Below are positions 20,567-31,604 of a stretch of 64,000 bases of DNA, piece by piece. How positions within the stretch are numbered: position 1 is the first letter of the stretch; every line of letters begins with the position of its first letter. This DNA comes from Ctenosaura bakeri (lineage: Eukaryota; Chordata; Lepidosauria; Squamata; Iguanidae), in NCBI GenBank assembly GCA_948474755.1, contig CAOLHI010000616.1, forward strand, positions 1 to 64,000, given 5' to 3'. The position numbers and the translations under genes were made by a program. Below the pieces are notes generated by a model. The model saw only the letters and a list, made by a program, of their open reading frames with translations, had not been told where the DNA came from and searched no databases.

Positions 20567-20949
20567 GTTTATGCCTTGTGCACTGTGGCTACTGAAGTTG
20601 CCAGTGGGTAGTCAGATGACTTTCTCCCTGAAAAAAGTTGAAAGAACAGATAAGAGCCAGTGTTGGATTATACCTTGTTGCCATGCTCCCAGAGATGATT
20701 GGGTCAAAGGTTTCTCCTTGTGTGCAGAGCTGTATGTGTTTGACACCCATACAGCATCTCTATTACTCTAATACTTCAAGCAGTGAGGGCACTGTGCATG
20801 TCAATGGTAGTGTCAAGGCTAGTTAACACAGTCTTGCAACCTGCTTGTAAATAAAGCTTCTTTCACCAAGAGGTGTTGCTGGTTTTTGCAACATTCACAA
20901 CCTACAACTCTTCTTTTGACCAGGGCAACAAAGCAATGAGTACTGTATT
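20567..20949. other. Unassigned segment
   Basis: No feature is recognised. The sequence returns to ordinary AT-rich composition immediately after the CpG-rich element. Confidence 0.5.
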
Positions 20950-21178
20950 GTTTTGTGCCCTCACATCATATCATACTTATGGCAACCCTAAGGCAATCCA
21001 ATCCTTTCACAGGATTTTCTTAGCAAGATTACTCCGGAGATGGTTTGCCATTGCTTTCCTCCAAGAATAAGAGAATGTGACTTACCCAAAGTCATCCAGT
21101 GGATTTCCATGACTGAGTGGGGATTTGAATCCTGGTCTCACCATCCTAGGCCAAAGTCAACCACTATACCACACGGGT
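20950..21178 (-). mobile_element. tRNA-derived SINE (Sauria type)
   Basis: The minus-strand reading shows the tRNA head at the right (antisense of the A box near CCACTATACC at 21161-21170; B box antisense GGATTTGAATCCTGG at 21121-21135). The conserved body antisense follows: CCAGTGGATTTCCATGACTG, TGGTTTGCCATTGCTTTCCT and CACAGGATTTTCTTAGCAAG. The 3' tail lies at the left, near CATACTTATGGCAACCC. It is a decayed, non-coding retroposon. Confidence 0.8.
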
Positions 21179-21865
21179 CTGAGTGCTATATACAGTGCAT
21201 CTCTCAACATTTATTAGAAAATTCTCCTTCACTGCCGTGGTGCAGGTTCAAATCCTGTATGATATGTCTTATTACCACCAATCAGCAAGTTACCATTACA
21301 TTCTAGAAAGTATTTTTAAAGACAACTGCAACAAACAAATTAAAACACAACTTCCTCCCACACATTACCAATAATAAAAGCTAAATTTCAGTGTAAAAAT
21401 AGTCACATCTCTGTAAAAACAGTTATATCAATATGCTCCCTTGGATAATTATTATCATCATTAATTTCTAGCATGAAAGTTTAAGTCACAAAGCTGTTTT
21501 TAATAAAAGAACACGTCCAGAATGCAAAACTCAAGCAATTTAAAGCTAATTATTATTATCTACTTCCTCTTCATTTTCTTGACAGCAGTGAAAGCAAAAT
21601 CAAGTACTCTCTTCTGACACATCAGAAGAGTTCTTTTCAAAGCACCTTGGACCTTTCTGAAGACCTGGAAATGATTTAATCAAATCTCTGTATCAATGTC
21701 TTAGGTTAAGATTTTAAGTACCTGTACTTCAAAATAAATGCTATTATACTTAATGAGACATCGAAGCATACATTTTCCTCTAGCATCTCTGTTGGCCAGT
21801 TACCTTTTCTTGGCTGGCAAGCTGGCACTGTGGTCATCGGGTCAGTATCTAATTTTCCTGAAGGA
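21179..21865. other. Unassigned segment
   Basis: AT-rich, with no recognisable gene or repeat. Confidence 0.5.
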
Positions 21866-22240
21866 AATTGTATTGTATTGTATTTTTGTTTTATTTATAT
21901 GCCATGTTTCTCCTAGCATGGGATCTATGGTATTTTCTAATGAGATCAAAACAAACCAGAGCTAAAAATCTGATGATAAAAAGTTAAAACATCTTTAAGC
22001 GACCGAATTTAAGCACCATTAATTTTAAATGTATAAAGTCATTTTTAAACGTTAACAGTAAAGATAAAAAATGCAGCACCCTCCCATCCATAAAAAAAGA
22101 CTCCTGGCAGTCAATTAATCACTCAAACACCTTTTTCAATAAAAAGGTTTTTACCTGCCAACAGAAGGAAAAGCAAGGAGTGGGGCAGCTGAGCCTCCCT
22201 TGGAAGGGAATTCCACAGTCTGGGAGTAGCCTTGAGAAAT
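21866..22240 (-). mobile_element. L2-clade LINE 3' end, first of two in tandem
   Basis: In antisense, TTTTATTTATATGCCATGTT, then TCCTAGCATGGG, is the LINE 3' terminus. AAAAAGGTTTTTACCTGCCA and CCTTGGAAGGGAATTCCACA encode, on the minus strand, the L2 C-terminal LWNSLPRE...VKTFL-type ending. A second copy of the same region follows at once in the same orientation. Confidence 0.7.
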
Positions 22241-22770
22241 GTTATTGTTATTTTTCTTTTTGTTTAAGCCCATTTCAGGACTTAAGTCAGTTTACAAAAG
22301 CTGAAACAAATACAGATTAAAATTCTCATCGTACAACAGTTAAAAATGAAATTGCTGGTAACATTTCAATTAAATTATAACTGTTTCAAGATCTTACTAT
22401 TAAAAAGAAGACAACAAATAGACAATTCAGCACATCATGCAATACCCTTTCCCCTTGGGGGAAAAAATCACTCTTCAAAGTCCTGCTGAAGCAAAGCCTT
22501 CATTTACCTGTGGAAAGATGGGAAGGAGAGTGCCAGTCTAATCTCTCTTGGAAGGGAATTCCAGAGCCTGCAAGCAACCACTGAGAAGGCCCTCTCCCAT
22601 GTTCCCTCCAGATACACCTCTGAGGATGGTGGAATAGAAAGAAGGTCCTCTATATAAAACCTCAAAACACAGGCAGAGAATCTAGTCCTTACAATAACCA
22701 AGACCTGAGCCATATAAGACTTTATAGGCTATTCTCCGCACTTTGAATTGTGCCCTGAAATTGTGCCAGA
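22241..22770 (-). mobile_element. L2-clade LINE 3' end, second of two in tandem
   Basis: On the minus strand, FRAQFKVRRIAYKVLYGSG then ERAFSVVACRLWNSLPREIR and an SFPSF stretch (22504-22750) form the conserved C-terminus of L2-type ORF2. The 3' UTR occupies 22241-22440 (antisense AAGCCCATTTCAGGACTTAA). Only the last ~100 codons are present and frames are interrupted. The frame 22504-22713 stays open for 70 codons. Confidence 0.78.
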
Positions 22771-23302
22771 ACTGTGGCAACAAGGGAGTTCCCTGTATGT
22801 TTGTTCATTTATTTTGCATTCTTCCTTAATATCCCTGGAACTAGTCCAAACTATTTAGAAAAAAATCCATTCCTGTCCAATTTTGCTTTTCACATCAAAT
22901 GTCCAATTCTGGTCCAATTTAGCTCATTATATCAAATATTGCAATGTTTGTTATGTTCCAGTTTATTTGTTTTAAAATTCCCAGCTTTCCCTTATTCATC
23001 TTTCTCCCAGTCCATAGTCCAGTCCAACCACATTGTGCAGTTTTGGATTTTGCTTTCATATACAAATGTATCAGTAGTTGAACATTCCTTTGACTTTAGT
23101 CCAGTTGTGTTATTAGATACAGGACTACTCATACCTGTCCTCTGCTCTTCCCCAGCAGCTGGTTGCGTGCATTCTGTCCAAGAAATCTCATCTTGTGGAA
23201 CTATCTCTTGTCTCATTTGGATTGCCTCACTGTAGGGTTTTCATGGTAAATGACATTCATAAGTGGTTTACTGGTGCCTCCATCTATGCATTGCACAGAC
23301 TC
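22771..23302. other. Unassigned segment with chance open frame
   Basis: A 153-codon plus-strand frame (22774-23235) is hydrophobic and AT-biased, with no recognised domain. A loosely repeated motif (TGTCCAATT...CACATCAAA / TGTCCAATT...TATATCAAA) lies at 22875-22940. I make no functional call. Confidence 0.4.
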
Positions 23303-23305
23303 TTA

Positions 23306-23507
23306 GGACCTTTCCTCACTACACTGTTAGAGTGCTATTATTCCAGTTTCAACATCCTATAGAATCCTGGGGTTTGCAGTTTAGGGAGCGGCCTTTAGAA
23401 TTCTCAACCAGAGAGATCTTTGGCCTCAGTAAACTACAAACCCCAGAATTTCACAGGATGTTGAAAGTGGAATAATAGCACCATAACAGTGTAGTGCGGA
23501 AAGACCC
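23306..23507. mobile_element. 202-bp foldback element, copy C
   Basis: The left end GGACCTTTCCTCACTACACT pairs with the right end (complement of GGGTCTTTCCGCACTACACT). The body matches copies A and B, including the TTTGCAGTTTAGGGAG and AAACTACAAACCCCAGAATT arms. Flanks are TTA on the left and TAA on the right, so a target duplication is not clear for this copy. Confidence 0.85.
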
Positions 23508-24084
23508 TAAGCTAAAGTACCACTGTTGTTGTCTCAGGGCAATCCTCTGCCAGTGTTAACCCCCATTTTTGCTGCTGCTCAGGAGCACATTCAAACTCTG
23601 GCTGCTCAGCAAAATCTGTGAGATGTGGAAGACCATTCCAGCAGCAATGCTAGGGCCACAGGAGCTTATAGTCCCACTAATACAAAAACTTAGTGCTGCA
23701 GTAGAAGAAAGAAGTGTCAGTCCTAGATCCTATGGTTCTGTGAAATGATAGTCCTACCAACAAAATCTTTTCTTGAAGCCAGCCTTTAAAAGGGCCTGAT
23801 CTAGGAGACCTGGAACTAAAGTGCAGTTTTACCTTGTCTCCCTTCACCCCACAGTTTTACTTAACATGGGTCTTTCAGAGAAGCCATTCCAATGTATAAA
23901 AGGGCTTAGGGAACTAAACTGCTGACCTATGCACACACACCACGTGGTTGATCTTTGCTGTTAACTGTCCACCCCACTTCATTTTTCCTAGGCCAGATCT
24001 TCACAGGCTCCTCCACAGCAAAAATCTTATTTCTAATCTTTCGGTGACTGTAAATCTCTCTTGCAAGGAAGCTCCTTGGGCTTG
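23508..24084. other. Unassigned segment
   Basis: No feature is recognised. Confidence 0.5.
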
Positions 24085-25064
24085 GTAGTGTTACTGCGGT
24101 CTAGGCCTACCTGGAGATAGCACTCGATATCACTTTGATATCAAACAATTCACCTTTCCTCTGCCACCCCGCTCCACGTGTTTGCGAGGCCTCCGGACAA
24201 GCACGTAAACAGGCACAGCCAATAATTGCTGGACATTCCATTCTCCACCCAGGCAGGCCAGATACAGTCGGTTTGCCGCTTCAGGGACCTCTCCAGCAAA
24301 CACCTCATTGCATATGCGCGATACTAACAAAGGCTCCCTGCCCTGGGCAGGCAACCTGACAAAGCTGTACTAAGCGCTCCATATTTGCATACTGGCTACA
24401 CTATTGTTAGTTCAGCTCTGAGTCAATCATGCTAAATTCTGACCTTTCCAAAGCTTTGTCCCGCTCCTAAAACACATTGTTCTCACTGAGTAAGGTATGG
24501 CGTGCAGTCACAATTCACCCTATAAAAACCCCTGATTCCAAGACCTTCCTCAGATCACTCCTGAGTTCCATCCAGCCTTGCCACCACTCTGCTAGGCGAG
24601 CCGTCCCCTCAGTTCCAGTAACTGAGCCCGCTCAACCTGGGATCACTCCTGAGTTCCAGACTGCCTTGCTGCTGCTTTGCTGGGTGAGCTGTCCCTTCTG
24701 TCCCACGTACTGAGACTCCATACCAACGAACCCAATCTTCAGACTTCTCCAGGACTACGAGACAGGTGTTGTATCACCCATTTCCCTCTGAAAATCCCCA
24801 AGTCAATCTCTGATTCCTTAGTTATCTGTGTGACTGTGGTGTCTAATATTTGTCTGTACTTAATAAACATCATTGTTATTATTTTAACCCGTCTGACTGC
24901 TTGACTGACCTGACCCCGTAGATGCTGGGTTGCAGGATCCTGCTAAGTTACCCTGCCTCTCGCTAGCTTTAGTGAGTGCTCCAGCTAATTTTCCCCAAAG
25001 TTGTGTTGTTGTTTGGTTATTTAGGTGTCCCTCCTGCGACCCCCGGAAATCAGGGTAACAGTAG
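24085..25064 (+). mobile_element. Solo LTR 1 (ERV or Gypsy type) with 4-bp target duplication
   Basis: The LTR is 24089-25060 (972 bp). It begins TGTTAC and ends GTAACA, and is flanked by GTAG on both sides (24085-24088 and 25061-25064). A TATA box (TATAAAAA) is at 24531 and a polyadenylation signal AATAAA at 24862-24867, giving the orientation. A paired GATATC motif lies at 24126-24131 and 24137-24142. There is no internal coding region, so this is a solo LTR left by recombination. It aligns along its length with 29414-30322. The 4-bp duplication fits ERV1-like or some Gypsy elements; the class is not settled. Confidence 0.87.
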
Positions 25065-25390
25065 CCTTTTCTTTGTCAAATCCTGTCCCAGGTTTTACAA
25101 CTTTGATATAAAATTAATCTTGCTCACCAGAGAGGTCCCTCGGATGTGCACGTAGGCAATAGAAACGGCCATGCAATCAAAAAGGAAAAAAACCCAGACC
25201 AGGCCAGTAAATATCCCCAGTCACGTAGCAACAGAAAGACCTCATGTCATATTGCCCTGATGGACAAATGGTATTTGACCTTTTTAGGAGTCCACTTGAA
25301 GGGAGTCAACGTGTTGGGCACTGGAAGTAATAAACCTTATCAAATCATTTCCAGATGCACACACCACAGCCTCAAAGCGGAGGAAGATCC
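25065..25390. other. Unassigned spacer between LTRs
   Basis: No reverse transcriptase, gag or other retroviral coding sequence is seen here. Confidence 0.45.
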
Positions 25391-26284
25391 TGTTATTTAG
25401 ATGATCTTCCGATATCAGAAAAATGCCAGGTGTGAAGATGTTTTGGTCTTCTGTCCTGTTTGTTTATCCTGGGAAAGGATTTTGTTTTCAAAGAAAATGT
25501 TTTCTACAAATAGTCCATGTTTTAAGGCTAGAGCAGACAGAAAAACACAGACACACACAGGAAAAGAATCCATCTTCATAAAAAGATGGGACCATATGGC
25601 TTTTCCAGGCATGGACCACCGTAAATATTGGGACACAGTTCCTCATTCTTTTGGGGGAGTTCATTCCTAGAGAGAGTTCTTTTTGGGAGAAGTTCTTTGT
25701 AAGCCTTTCTGGCTTCTTCCTCTGAAGTTTAAAAGATGCATTTGGAGTGTTAAGAGAGAAATCTCTCTCAGAGCCACAGAAACAATGGAGATGGTAACCA
25801 GCTTAAATTTACAACACTATGGACTCCCCCTCCTCACAGGAGTGGCTGGAAATCACCTTTTCTCCCAGCTGAAGGATTCTAAATTTGGTATCGTATGTCA
25901 ACAGATCCTTTTTGTCTCTCACTTTCTTAATTTTAATCTTTTTCTGACTTTATAGCCTAGTATGCTTGAAGTGTGAATGAATCTAGGTGAGTGTATGAAA
26001 TTTAACTTTGTATAGGCTTGTTTACTTGTTATAGTGAATGTAGCTGAGTTATTGTAGGGACTTTTACATCTGTGTTAATAAAATACTTAGATTTGAACAA
26101 CTGGTGTGATTTTTGTCTGACCTGACCTGGTATACAATTGGGTTTGCAAGATCCTGCTAAGTTACCCTGCCTCTTGCTATAGCTTAAGAGAGTGCTCAAG
26201 TTAATTTCCCCATCTTTGTGTAATTGTCCTGGAAGCCTTTGTATCACAAACAAATTGGTGGAGTTCTCAGAAAACAGGGTAACA
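25391..26284 (+). mobile_element. Related LTR 3, divergent U3
   Basis: The last ~200 bases (26080-26284) match the 3' parts of the other two LTRs: AATAAA at 26077-26082, then CTGACCTGACCTGG, GATCCTGCTAAGTTACCCTG, CTCTTGCTATAGCTTAAG and the terminal GGGTAACA. The 5' end is placed at TGTTAT (25391) because this gives a similar length (894 bp). However, the upstream half is poorly conserved, and the flanks ATCC/GCAG do not match. The left boundary is therefore tentative. Confidence 0.6.
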
Positions 26285-26388
26285 GCAGCTCAGGAACAGA
26301 GAGTGTTCTGATCAACTGAATCCTCCCTCCCTCCATTCCTCCTTCCTGCTGTCCAGAAGAAACAGAGCTACTTAAGTATTTCAGCTAT

Positions 26389-26535
26389 GCTACATTTTCA
26401 CTTTAACTATCATGTCAGCATTTAGGACTCTCTGGCAAACAGTGCCAAGTACCCTTCACTAAATAGCAAATACCAGAATTCCCTAGGATGTTGCCATGGC
26501 AGTTAAAGTGGAATTATTCTTCTACAATTATATAG
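26389..26535. mobile_element. Remnant of a small foldback DNA element
   Basis: CACTTTAACTATCATGTC at 26399-26416 is nearly the inverse complement of GCCATGGCAGTTAAAGTG at 26494-26511. The middle, with ACCAGAATTCCCTAGGATGT, resembles a miniature element common in lizard genomes. No target duplication is identified. Confidence 0.5.
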
Positions 26536-27565
26536 AGTGGAAGGATTATGAACGTTTCTGTAATTCTAAGTTTTATCATGTCCAGCTGGAGTGCTTAGAT
26601 TTATGATTTTCTCTGTCTCCATGCCCATTTCACTGAAATATAATGAATTATGTGTACCACTGTTTAAAAACAGAATTTGGAAGTCTATAGCATTCAAATC
26701 TTCATTCTGCTTTATAGTTTAGACTCTTGATCTCATTTTTTTTAGAATGCATCATATATATCAGAAATAATTTTTATGGTAGATATGTATTCCAGAATTT
26801 TCTTGTCTTTTTCTAAAAAGCTGGGTAAAGAATTAAGGGGGAGAAATTGATTTAGGAATCTTGAAAAGGGAGATCTGGGGGTGTTTGCCACTGACAGAAT
26901 TTTCCACTGTGGAAAAAGTGTGTTTATTTTCTTTCGTTTACAGCTCACATTTTGATGTAAACAAAATCCCCACGTGCAGGATTAGTTTCCTGTTCATATT
27001 CAGGAAAACTATATACTTAGTAAATTAAAATGAAAATAAAAAACAATTATGATGGATGTTGCTTTTAATTCTGTAATGATCATAAATTATCTCACAACTC
27101 TACAGGGAAGGGACTTATAATAAATTCTGCACATTTATCCTAGGTCACAGAGTTTCCTCTGTCTCCATTTCTTTGCTAATCTTTCACTCATAACAAATAT
27201 GAGGTAATGAAACTGACTTCACTGCCTACATGAGTGGAATTCTGATTTCAGGAACCTACTCTTCCTTGTAACTGAGCCTCATTATACTGGAAAACTCCAT
27301 GTTTACTCTAATGTAATGTAAGTAGGATGTACATCTTGATGACTCATTGTCTAGTTGATCTGTCTAAGGATGTGAATATTCACATATCATTCTTGAAAGC
27401 ATGAAGGGAAAACTTCAGAGCTTCTTACTTGTTTGATGAGCTTACAAATGTGTTTTGCAAATTTTTCTTTTTTTTTTTCTTTTTAGCATTTATGTATACA
27501 AAATACTATTTTTAATGGTTTTACTCTATAAAATCCATTTTTGTGTGTGTGTGAAGAATATGATG
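26536..27565. other. Unassigned segment
   Basis: AT-rich, with no gene or repeat recognised. Confidence 0.5.
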
Positions 27566-28038
27566 TACAGCTGGTCCTCCATATTTGTGAGTTTGACTTT
27601 CATTGATTTGATTATTTGCAAGTTTCTCCAACCCCTGCTCCTCCACCTTAGGCCCTTCTTTTCTGGAGAACCTTCCTTCTTAGTGGATCTAATCAAGCCA
27701 CACAGCCCTTTAAAAACCCATATCTGGCCTTCCTCCTCCTCCACCTGCTTGCTGCCTGGCTAGCTAAGGACAGCTCACAACTGGATTTCTCAGCACCACA
27801 AACCTTCTCCTGATGGCAGACACAAGGAAGGAGATGGGCAAGAGAGAAGGAGTACAGGTCCTTCATGCCAACCCACCCCTTTTCTCTCTCCTTTCCCCAA
27901 CCTGGGACTCTGCCTGTTCTCCACACCATGCCTTCCCCCTCTTCCTCCCCCTCCACACACTTTTTGATATTTCTGATTTTTCTACTTCTGTGAGAGTCCT
28001 GAGCCCTTAACCCTAGGAAATGTGGAGGGCCAACTATA
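27566..28038. mobile_element. Tigger/pogo-like miniature element, copy 1
   Basis: The element is 27568-28036, flanked by TA at both ends. Terminal inverted repeats are CAGCTGGTCCTCCATATTT on the left and the complement of TAGTTGGCCCTCCACATTT on the right, typical of Tc1/mariner-Tigger elements. It has no transposase. The interior aligns with 58225-58759 in the same orientation (e.g. CCCTTTAAAAACCCATATCT, AAGGAAGGAGATGGGCAAGA). Open frames inside it are incidental. Confidence 0.8.
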
Positions 28039-28045
28039 TTTGTGT

Positions 28046-28061
28046 AAACAACAACAACAAC
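28046..28061 (+). repeat. Short (ACA)n run
   Basis: Five trinucleotide units directly follow the Tigger-like element. Confidence 0.7.
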
Positions 28062-28132
28062 ATGTTTTTGGCTATTGCTAATGATAATGGGGGAAAAGAG
28101 CTGCTTTTTTTTTCTGGCAGAGGCACAACAGA

Positions 28133-28312
28133 GGCCATTTGCACACTAGACTGTTATAGCACTATTATTCCACTTGCAACATCCTATGGAATCCTGGGGT
28201 TTGCAGTTTCGGGAGGAGCCGGCCAGCCCCTCCCAAAACTGCAAACTCCAGGATTCCATAGGATGTTGCAAGTGGAATAATAGCACTATAACAGTCTAGT
28301 GCGGAAATCGCC
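28133..28312. mobile_element. 180-bp near-perfect hairpin, foldback family copy D
   Basis: The termini belong to the 202-bp family (GGCCATTTGCACAC left, complement of GGCGATTTCCGCAC right), but the internal asymmetric segment has been lost. The result is two arms of about 80 bases (28150-28225 and 28228-28300) that are reverse complements at nearly every position, meeting at a short GGAGGAGCCGGCCAGCCCCTCC centre. Flanks are AGA and AAA, a 3-bp duplication with one mismatch. A transcript would form a long double-stranded stem. Confidence 0.88.
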
Positions 28313-29409
28313 AAAATCTCACAGGAGTTGGCCATTTAGGAGGTGTGAGATCATTGATCACCACCCCCATGCACATAATTATTACTTGTTAAATATATAA
28401 TGTTGCCATTTGGGGATAGGTAGGTTTTGTTCTAGCATTCTAGTTCAGCTGTGCTGCCTTGTACAATATCCTGCAATTGTAAGCAGGAAAATGGAGTAAA
28501 TGGTTTGAAGACTGCAGCGTTTAGCACTCACCAAGTGTTGTCATAGCAGGTATGCAGCAAAGCTCTTTCCTCCAACTCAGTGTTGCGGAGATACTACTGT
28601 AGCATCTGCCCTTTTGATGTGCTTTCATCCATCTAAGAGTCAAAAACTGCCAAACGTGCTTGTCTTGTTTGTCAGTCCTGTAATGGGGATAAAGATTCAT
28701 TAGGTGATACTTGGAAATCATCAAGACCTTCTCATTTATAACTTCAGACACTGTTAATGTCAGGCACTCACTCAAGTGATGCTCATAGATTGAAAATTAG
28801 GAATTGGACTATCAGACAAGGCACAGAAATGATCCATCTTGCTGACTGGCCTATTGTGGTACAGGTGTTGTGTCCCCAAGTTAAAAGGAATCATTTATTT
28901 ACAATTTGATTGGGTACCCCACTTTTACAGTGATTTTCTCAACATTGTAAATTGCTAGTTGGGATAATGCCCTGAAGCACAATCATCCCCCCTCCCCAAC
29001 ATCATAATAAAGCAGAAAATATCACCCTGGTCTTCTATTCTTTCAATCCTTACAGAAAATGTAAAAGTGAGACAAGAGCAAATACTTTGGTGCAAAAAAA
29101 GAAAAATAGAAAGAGTGGGTAGGAAGTGTATATGTGGTTGCTTTATCACTTTAGCATTAATAGCTGGAAACTCAAGGCAACTAATATATTGTCTTGAAGA
29201 GTCCTGATACCTTTTGAAGGACTAACACCTTTATTACTTAAACTTTTATAACATACATCTGATTTTCTTTATGGAACTACAGCAGCATTCCAAGAGAAGA
29301 GATAGTAAAGTGATGTTTTGGTGTGAAGAGTGCCTTAGTGTGCCATAAGATGATTACTAGTAGGCTCCCAGGACACCTAAGAGAGCATGAGTAATGAAGT
29401 TATTCTGTG
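28313..29409. other. Unassigned segment
   Basis: No feature is recognised. Confidence 0.5.
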
Positions 29410-30326
29410 GGCTTGTTACCATAGTTTCTAGTCCAGACTTGTGGCATATTAGATATCATTTGATATCAAGAATTTGGCCTTCACTACCCATTCCTCTCCT
29501 TGTGCTTGTGAGGCCCCTGGACAAGCACGCACACAGGCATGGCCGAGAATAGCTGAACCATTCAAAACAGATCCAGGCAGGTCAGTAATAGCCAGCCTGC
29601 TGCTTTAGGAGACCTCCAGGCAAGTACTCTTTAAGGTCATATTATGTATGCACGCTGTTTACAAAAGACTCCCTGCCCCGAGCAGGCAGCTTGACAAGCC
29701 GAATACTCAACTGTCAAGCACTCCACGTTTGCATACTGTCTACTCTATTGACAACACTGTCATAACTCAATCATGCAAAATACTGACCTTTCGGAGGCTT
29801 TGTCTCCAGCCCGAAACCCATTGTATTCCCTGGGAACGAACTAGCCTACAGGCACATTTTCCCCTATAAGACCCCCTGATTTTGAGCGCTTCTTTGGATC
29901 GCTCCTGGCTTCCATCCCACCTTGCTGTTGCTTCATTCGGCGAGCCTTCCCTTCAGCTCCACGTGCTGAGAATCTCCACTTCTATGAACTTTTCTTCAGA
30001 CTACCTGGGATTCAGGACAGGTGTAGTATTTCCCATGCTAAAATCCCTCTCAAAACCCTTCTATCCAACTCCTACCTTTCTTTCAATAGGTCTGTGTGAG
30101 TGTGTTTGCATATATACGTTTTGACTGTGTTTATCAAAAATAAAGAAACTATTATTTACTTCTGTTTGCTCATTGACTCGGCCTGACCCCATAGACATTG
30201 GGTTCAAGCTCTCGCTAGGTTGCCCTGCCTCTTGTATTGCTAACGGTGCTCTTGCTAATTCTCATTCCCCATTGTGAGCACATTGAGGTGTCCCTCCCGG
30301 GACTCCAGAAATCAGGGTAACAGGCT
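29410..30326 (+). mobile_element. Solo LTR 2 with 4-bp target duplication
   Basis: The LTR is 29414-30322 (909 bp). It starts TGTTACC and ends GGGTAACA, with GGCT duplicated at 29410-29413 and 30323-30326. The TATA-like box CCCTATAAGACC is at 29873 and AATAAA at 30139-30144. The paired GATATC motif seen in LTR 1 recurs at 29452-29457 and 29462-29467. No internal sequence remains. It clearly belongs to the same family as 24089-25060. Confidence 0.87.
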
Positions 30327-30549
30327 AGTGATTGTATCTCTCATTATCCCCAGTTCTGAATTCAGTGCTCATATTTGCCACATCAAAGCAACAAACAGAG
30401 AGTGAACGAATGACTCTTCTAAACAGAAATGCTATTGACATCTCTGCTACTTGATATATATGTAAAAAAGGAAAGGAATTATGGCTGGATGGTGTAGATT
30501 CAACCTACTGAGGCCAGCATGCAAAATGTTCATTCAGTGTACTGAGGCC

Positions 30550-30665
30550 AGCATCCATTTTACAGAAGGAAGAGAGAATCAAAGATAATAACTCATCTTA
30601 GGTCACACAGTGAATATGTACTTGAGGTGGAAGGTGAACATGAGTCTCTGGTTTGACTAGTTGGG
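30550..30665 (-). mobile_element. MIR-like SINE fragment
   Basis: CATTTTACAGAAGGAAGAGA and CTTAGGTCACACAGTGAATA follow the antisense of the MIR core and 3' region (CCCATTTTACAGATGAGGAA, AAGGTCACACAGCTAGTAAG). It is old and short. Confidence 0.55.
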
Positions 30666-31019
30666 AGGACATTAGGCTCAGGAGTGGTGGGATTGTGGAG
30701 CTTACTTTCTCAATGCCTCAAATGGGAATTCTTTTCATGAAAGTCTGAAGCAAGTGGGAGAGAACCTTGTCCCTTTGCTTCTTGCTAGCTATTAAATATT
30801 TGCCCATAAAGAAGTATGAAAAATGTTTAAACTCCATCTTTGGTAGGCCTTTCCATTACCAGCTTCAGCCTGTTACCTAGAAAGAAGAATCAAACATCAG
30901 CTCTCTGTGGCAGCATCCCAGCCATGTGCAGAAATGGAAGAAGACAATCTCTAAAATCTCTAGACTCCACTTTATGTAAGTAATAACATAGAAACATTAC
31001 TCTGTGTCAAAGCAACAGA

Positions 31020-31460
31020 AAAGTTCAGAAGAGAACTTAAGCATCTCTAACCATCTGTCCAGTGCTTCCAACCCAGTTCCTGCTTTTACTAAATCAAAAG
31101 CCTTTTTGCACTCTGTAAAAAGCATACTGCACTTCTATCAGTTTCCTTCAGAACTTGATGTGCTTTCTGTAGATGACCCATGATTGATAAATTACTCATG
31201 AATCCTTCTTGCTATCATGACTTATTGATGTCCACAAGTCCTGATAGTTTGTTCACTGCTACTTTTTTGTGTGTGAAGCCCTTGGTGTAGAACACTTTAA
31301 TAATAATGAAAAAAAAAGCACAGCTCACAAGCTCCTTGAAGTTTTACTCTCTTACAAATTAATACCCTTAAGTGGAATCTTCCACAGAGCAATGTACAAA
31401 CAGGCAATTGGCCTGGTCTGCAACCCAGGAAAGCAGAAGTATCTGATTTAAAAATGTTTT
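31020..31460 (-). pseudogene. LINE reverse-transcriptase remnant, clade uncertain
   Basis: The minus strand contains MLFTECKKAFDLVKA near 31082-31125, matching palm motif A of non-LTR reverse transcriptases. Further upstream in the same direction, QTRPIACL (about 31405-31430) resembles the NYRPITCL-type motif. Frames shift between these. The combination recalls R4/Dong-like elements, but the clade cannot be fixed by eye. Confidence 0.45.
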
Positions 31461-31604
31461 TATCTCACTGACTTTCAGGGGAAATGCTTGGCCTAAATCC
31501 AAGTAGTCAGTTTAATCAGATTGTGAATCCATATATGTGTTTTTTAAAAAAAATATTCAAATTTTTCCCTCCTGTGAAGTCTTCCAGGAGCATATTTCAA
31601 TCAT

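Noticed and set aside
19900..20611. Several overlapping 80-170 codon frames on both strands
   Set aside because: They lie in a CpG-rich transposable element where stop codons are rare by composition. No domain is recognisable.
22774..23235. 153-codon plus-strand frame
   Set aside because: Hydrophobic, low complexity, no motif, no matching splice or promoter context; probably chance in T-rich DNA.
24085..26284. A single full-length LTR retrotransposon bounded by LTR 1 and LTR 3
   Set aside because: LTR 1 has its own perfect 4-bp duplication on both sides, the 330-bp spacer has no coding sequence, and the U3 regions differ.
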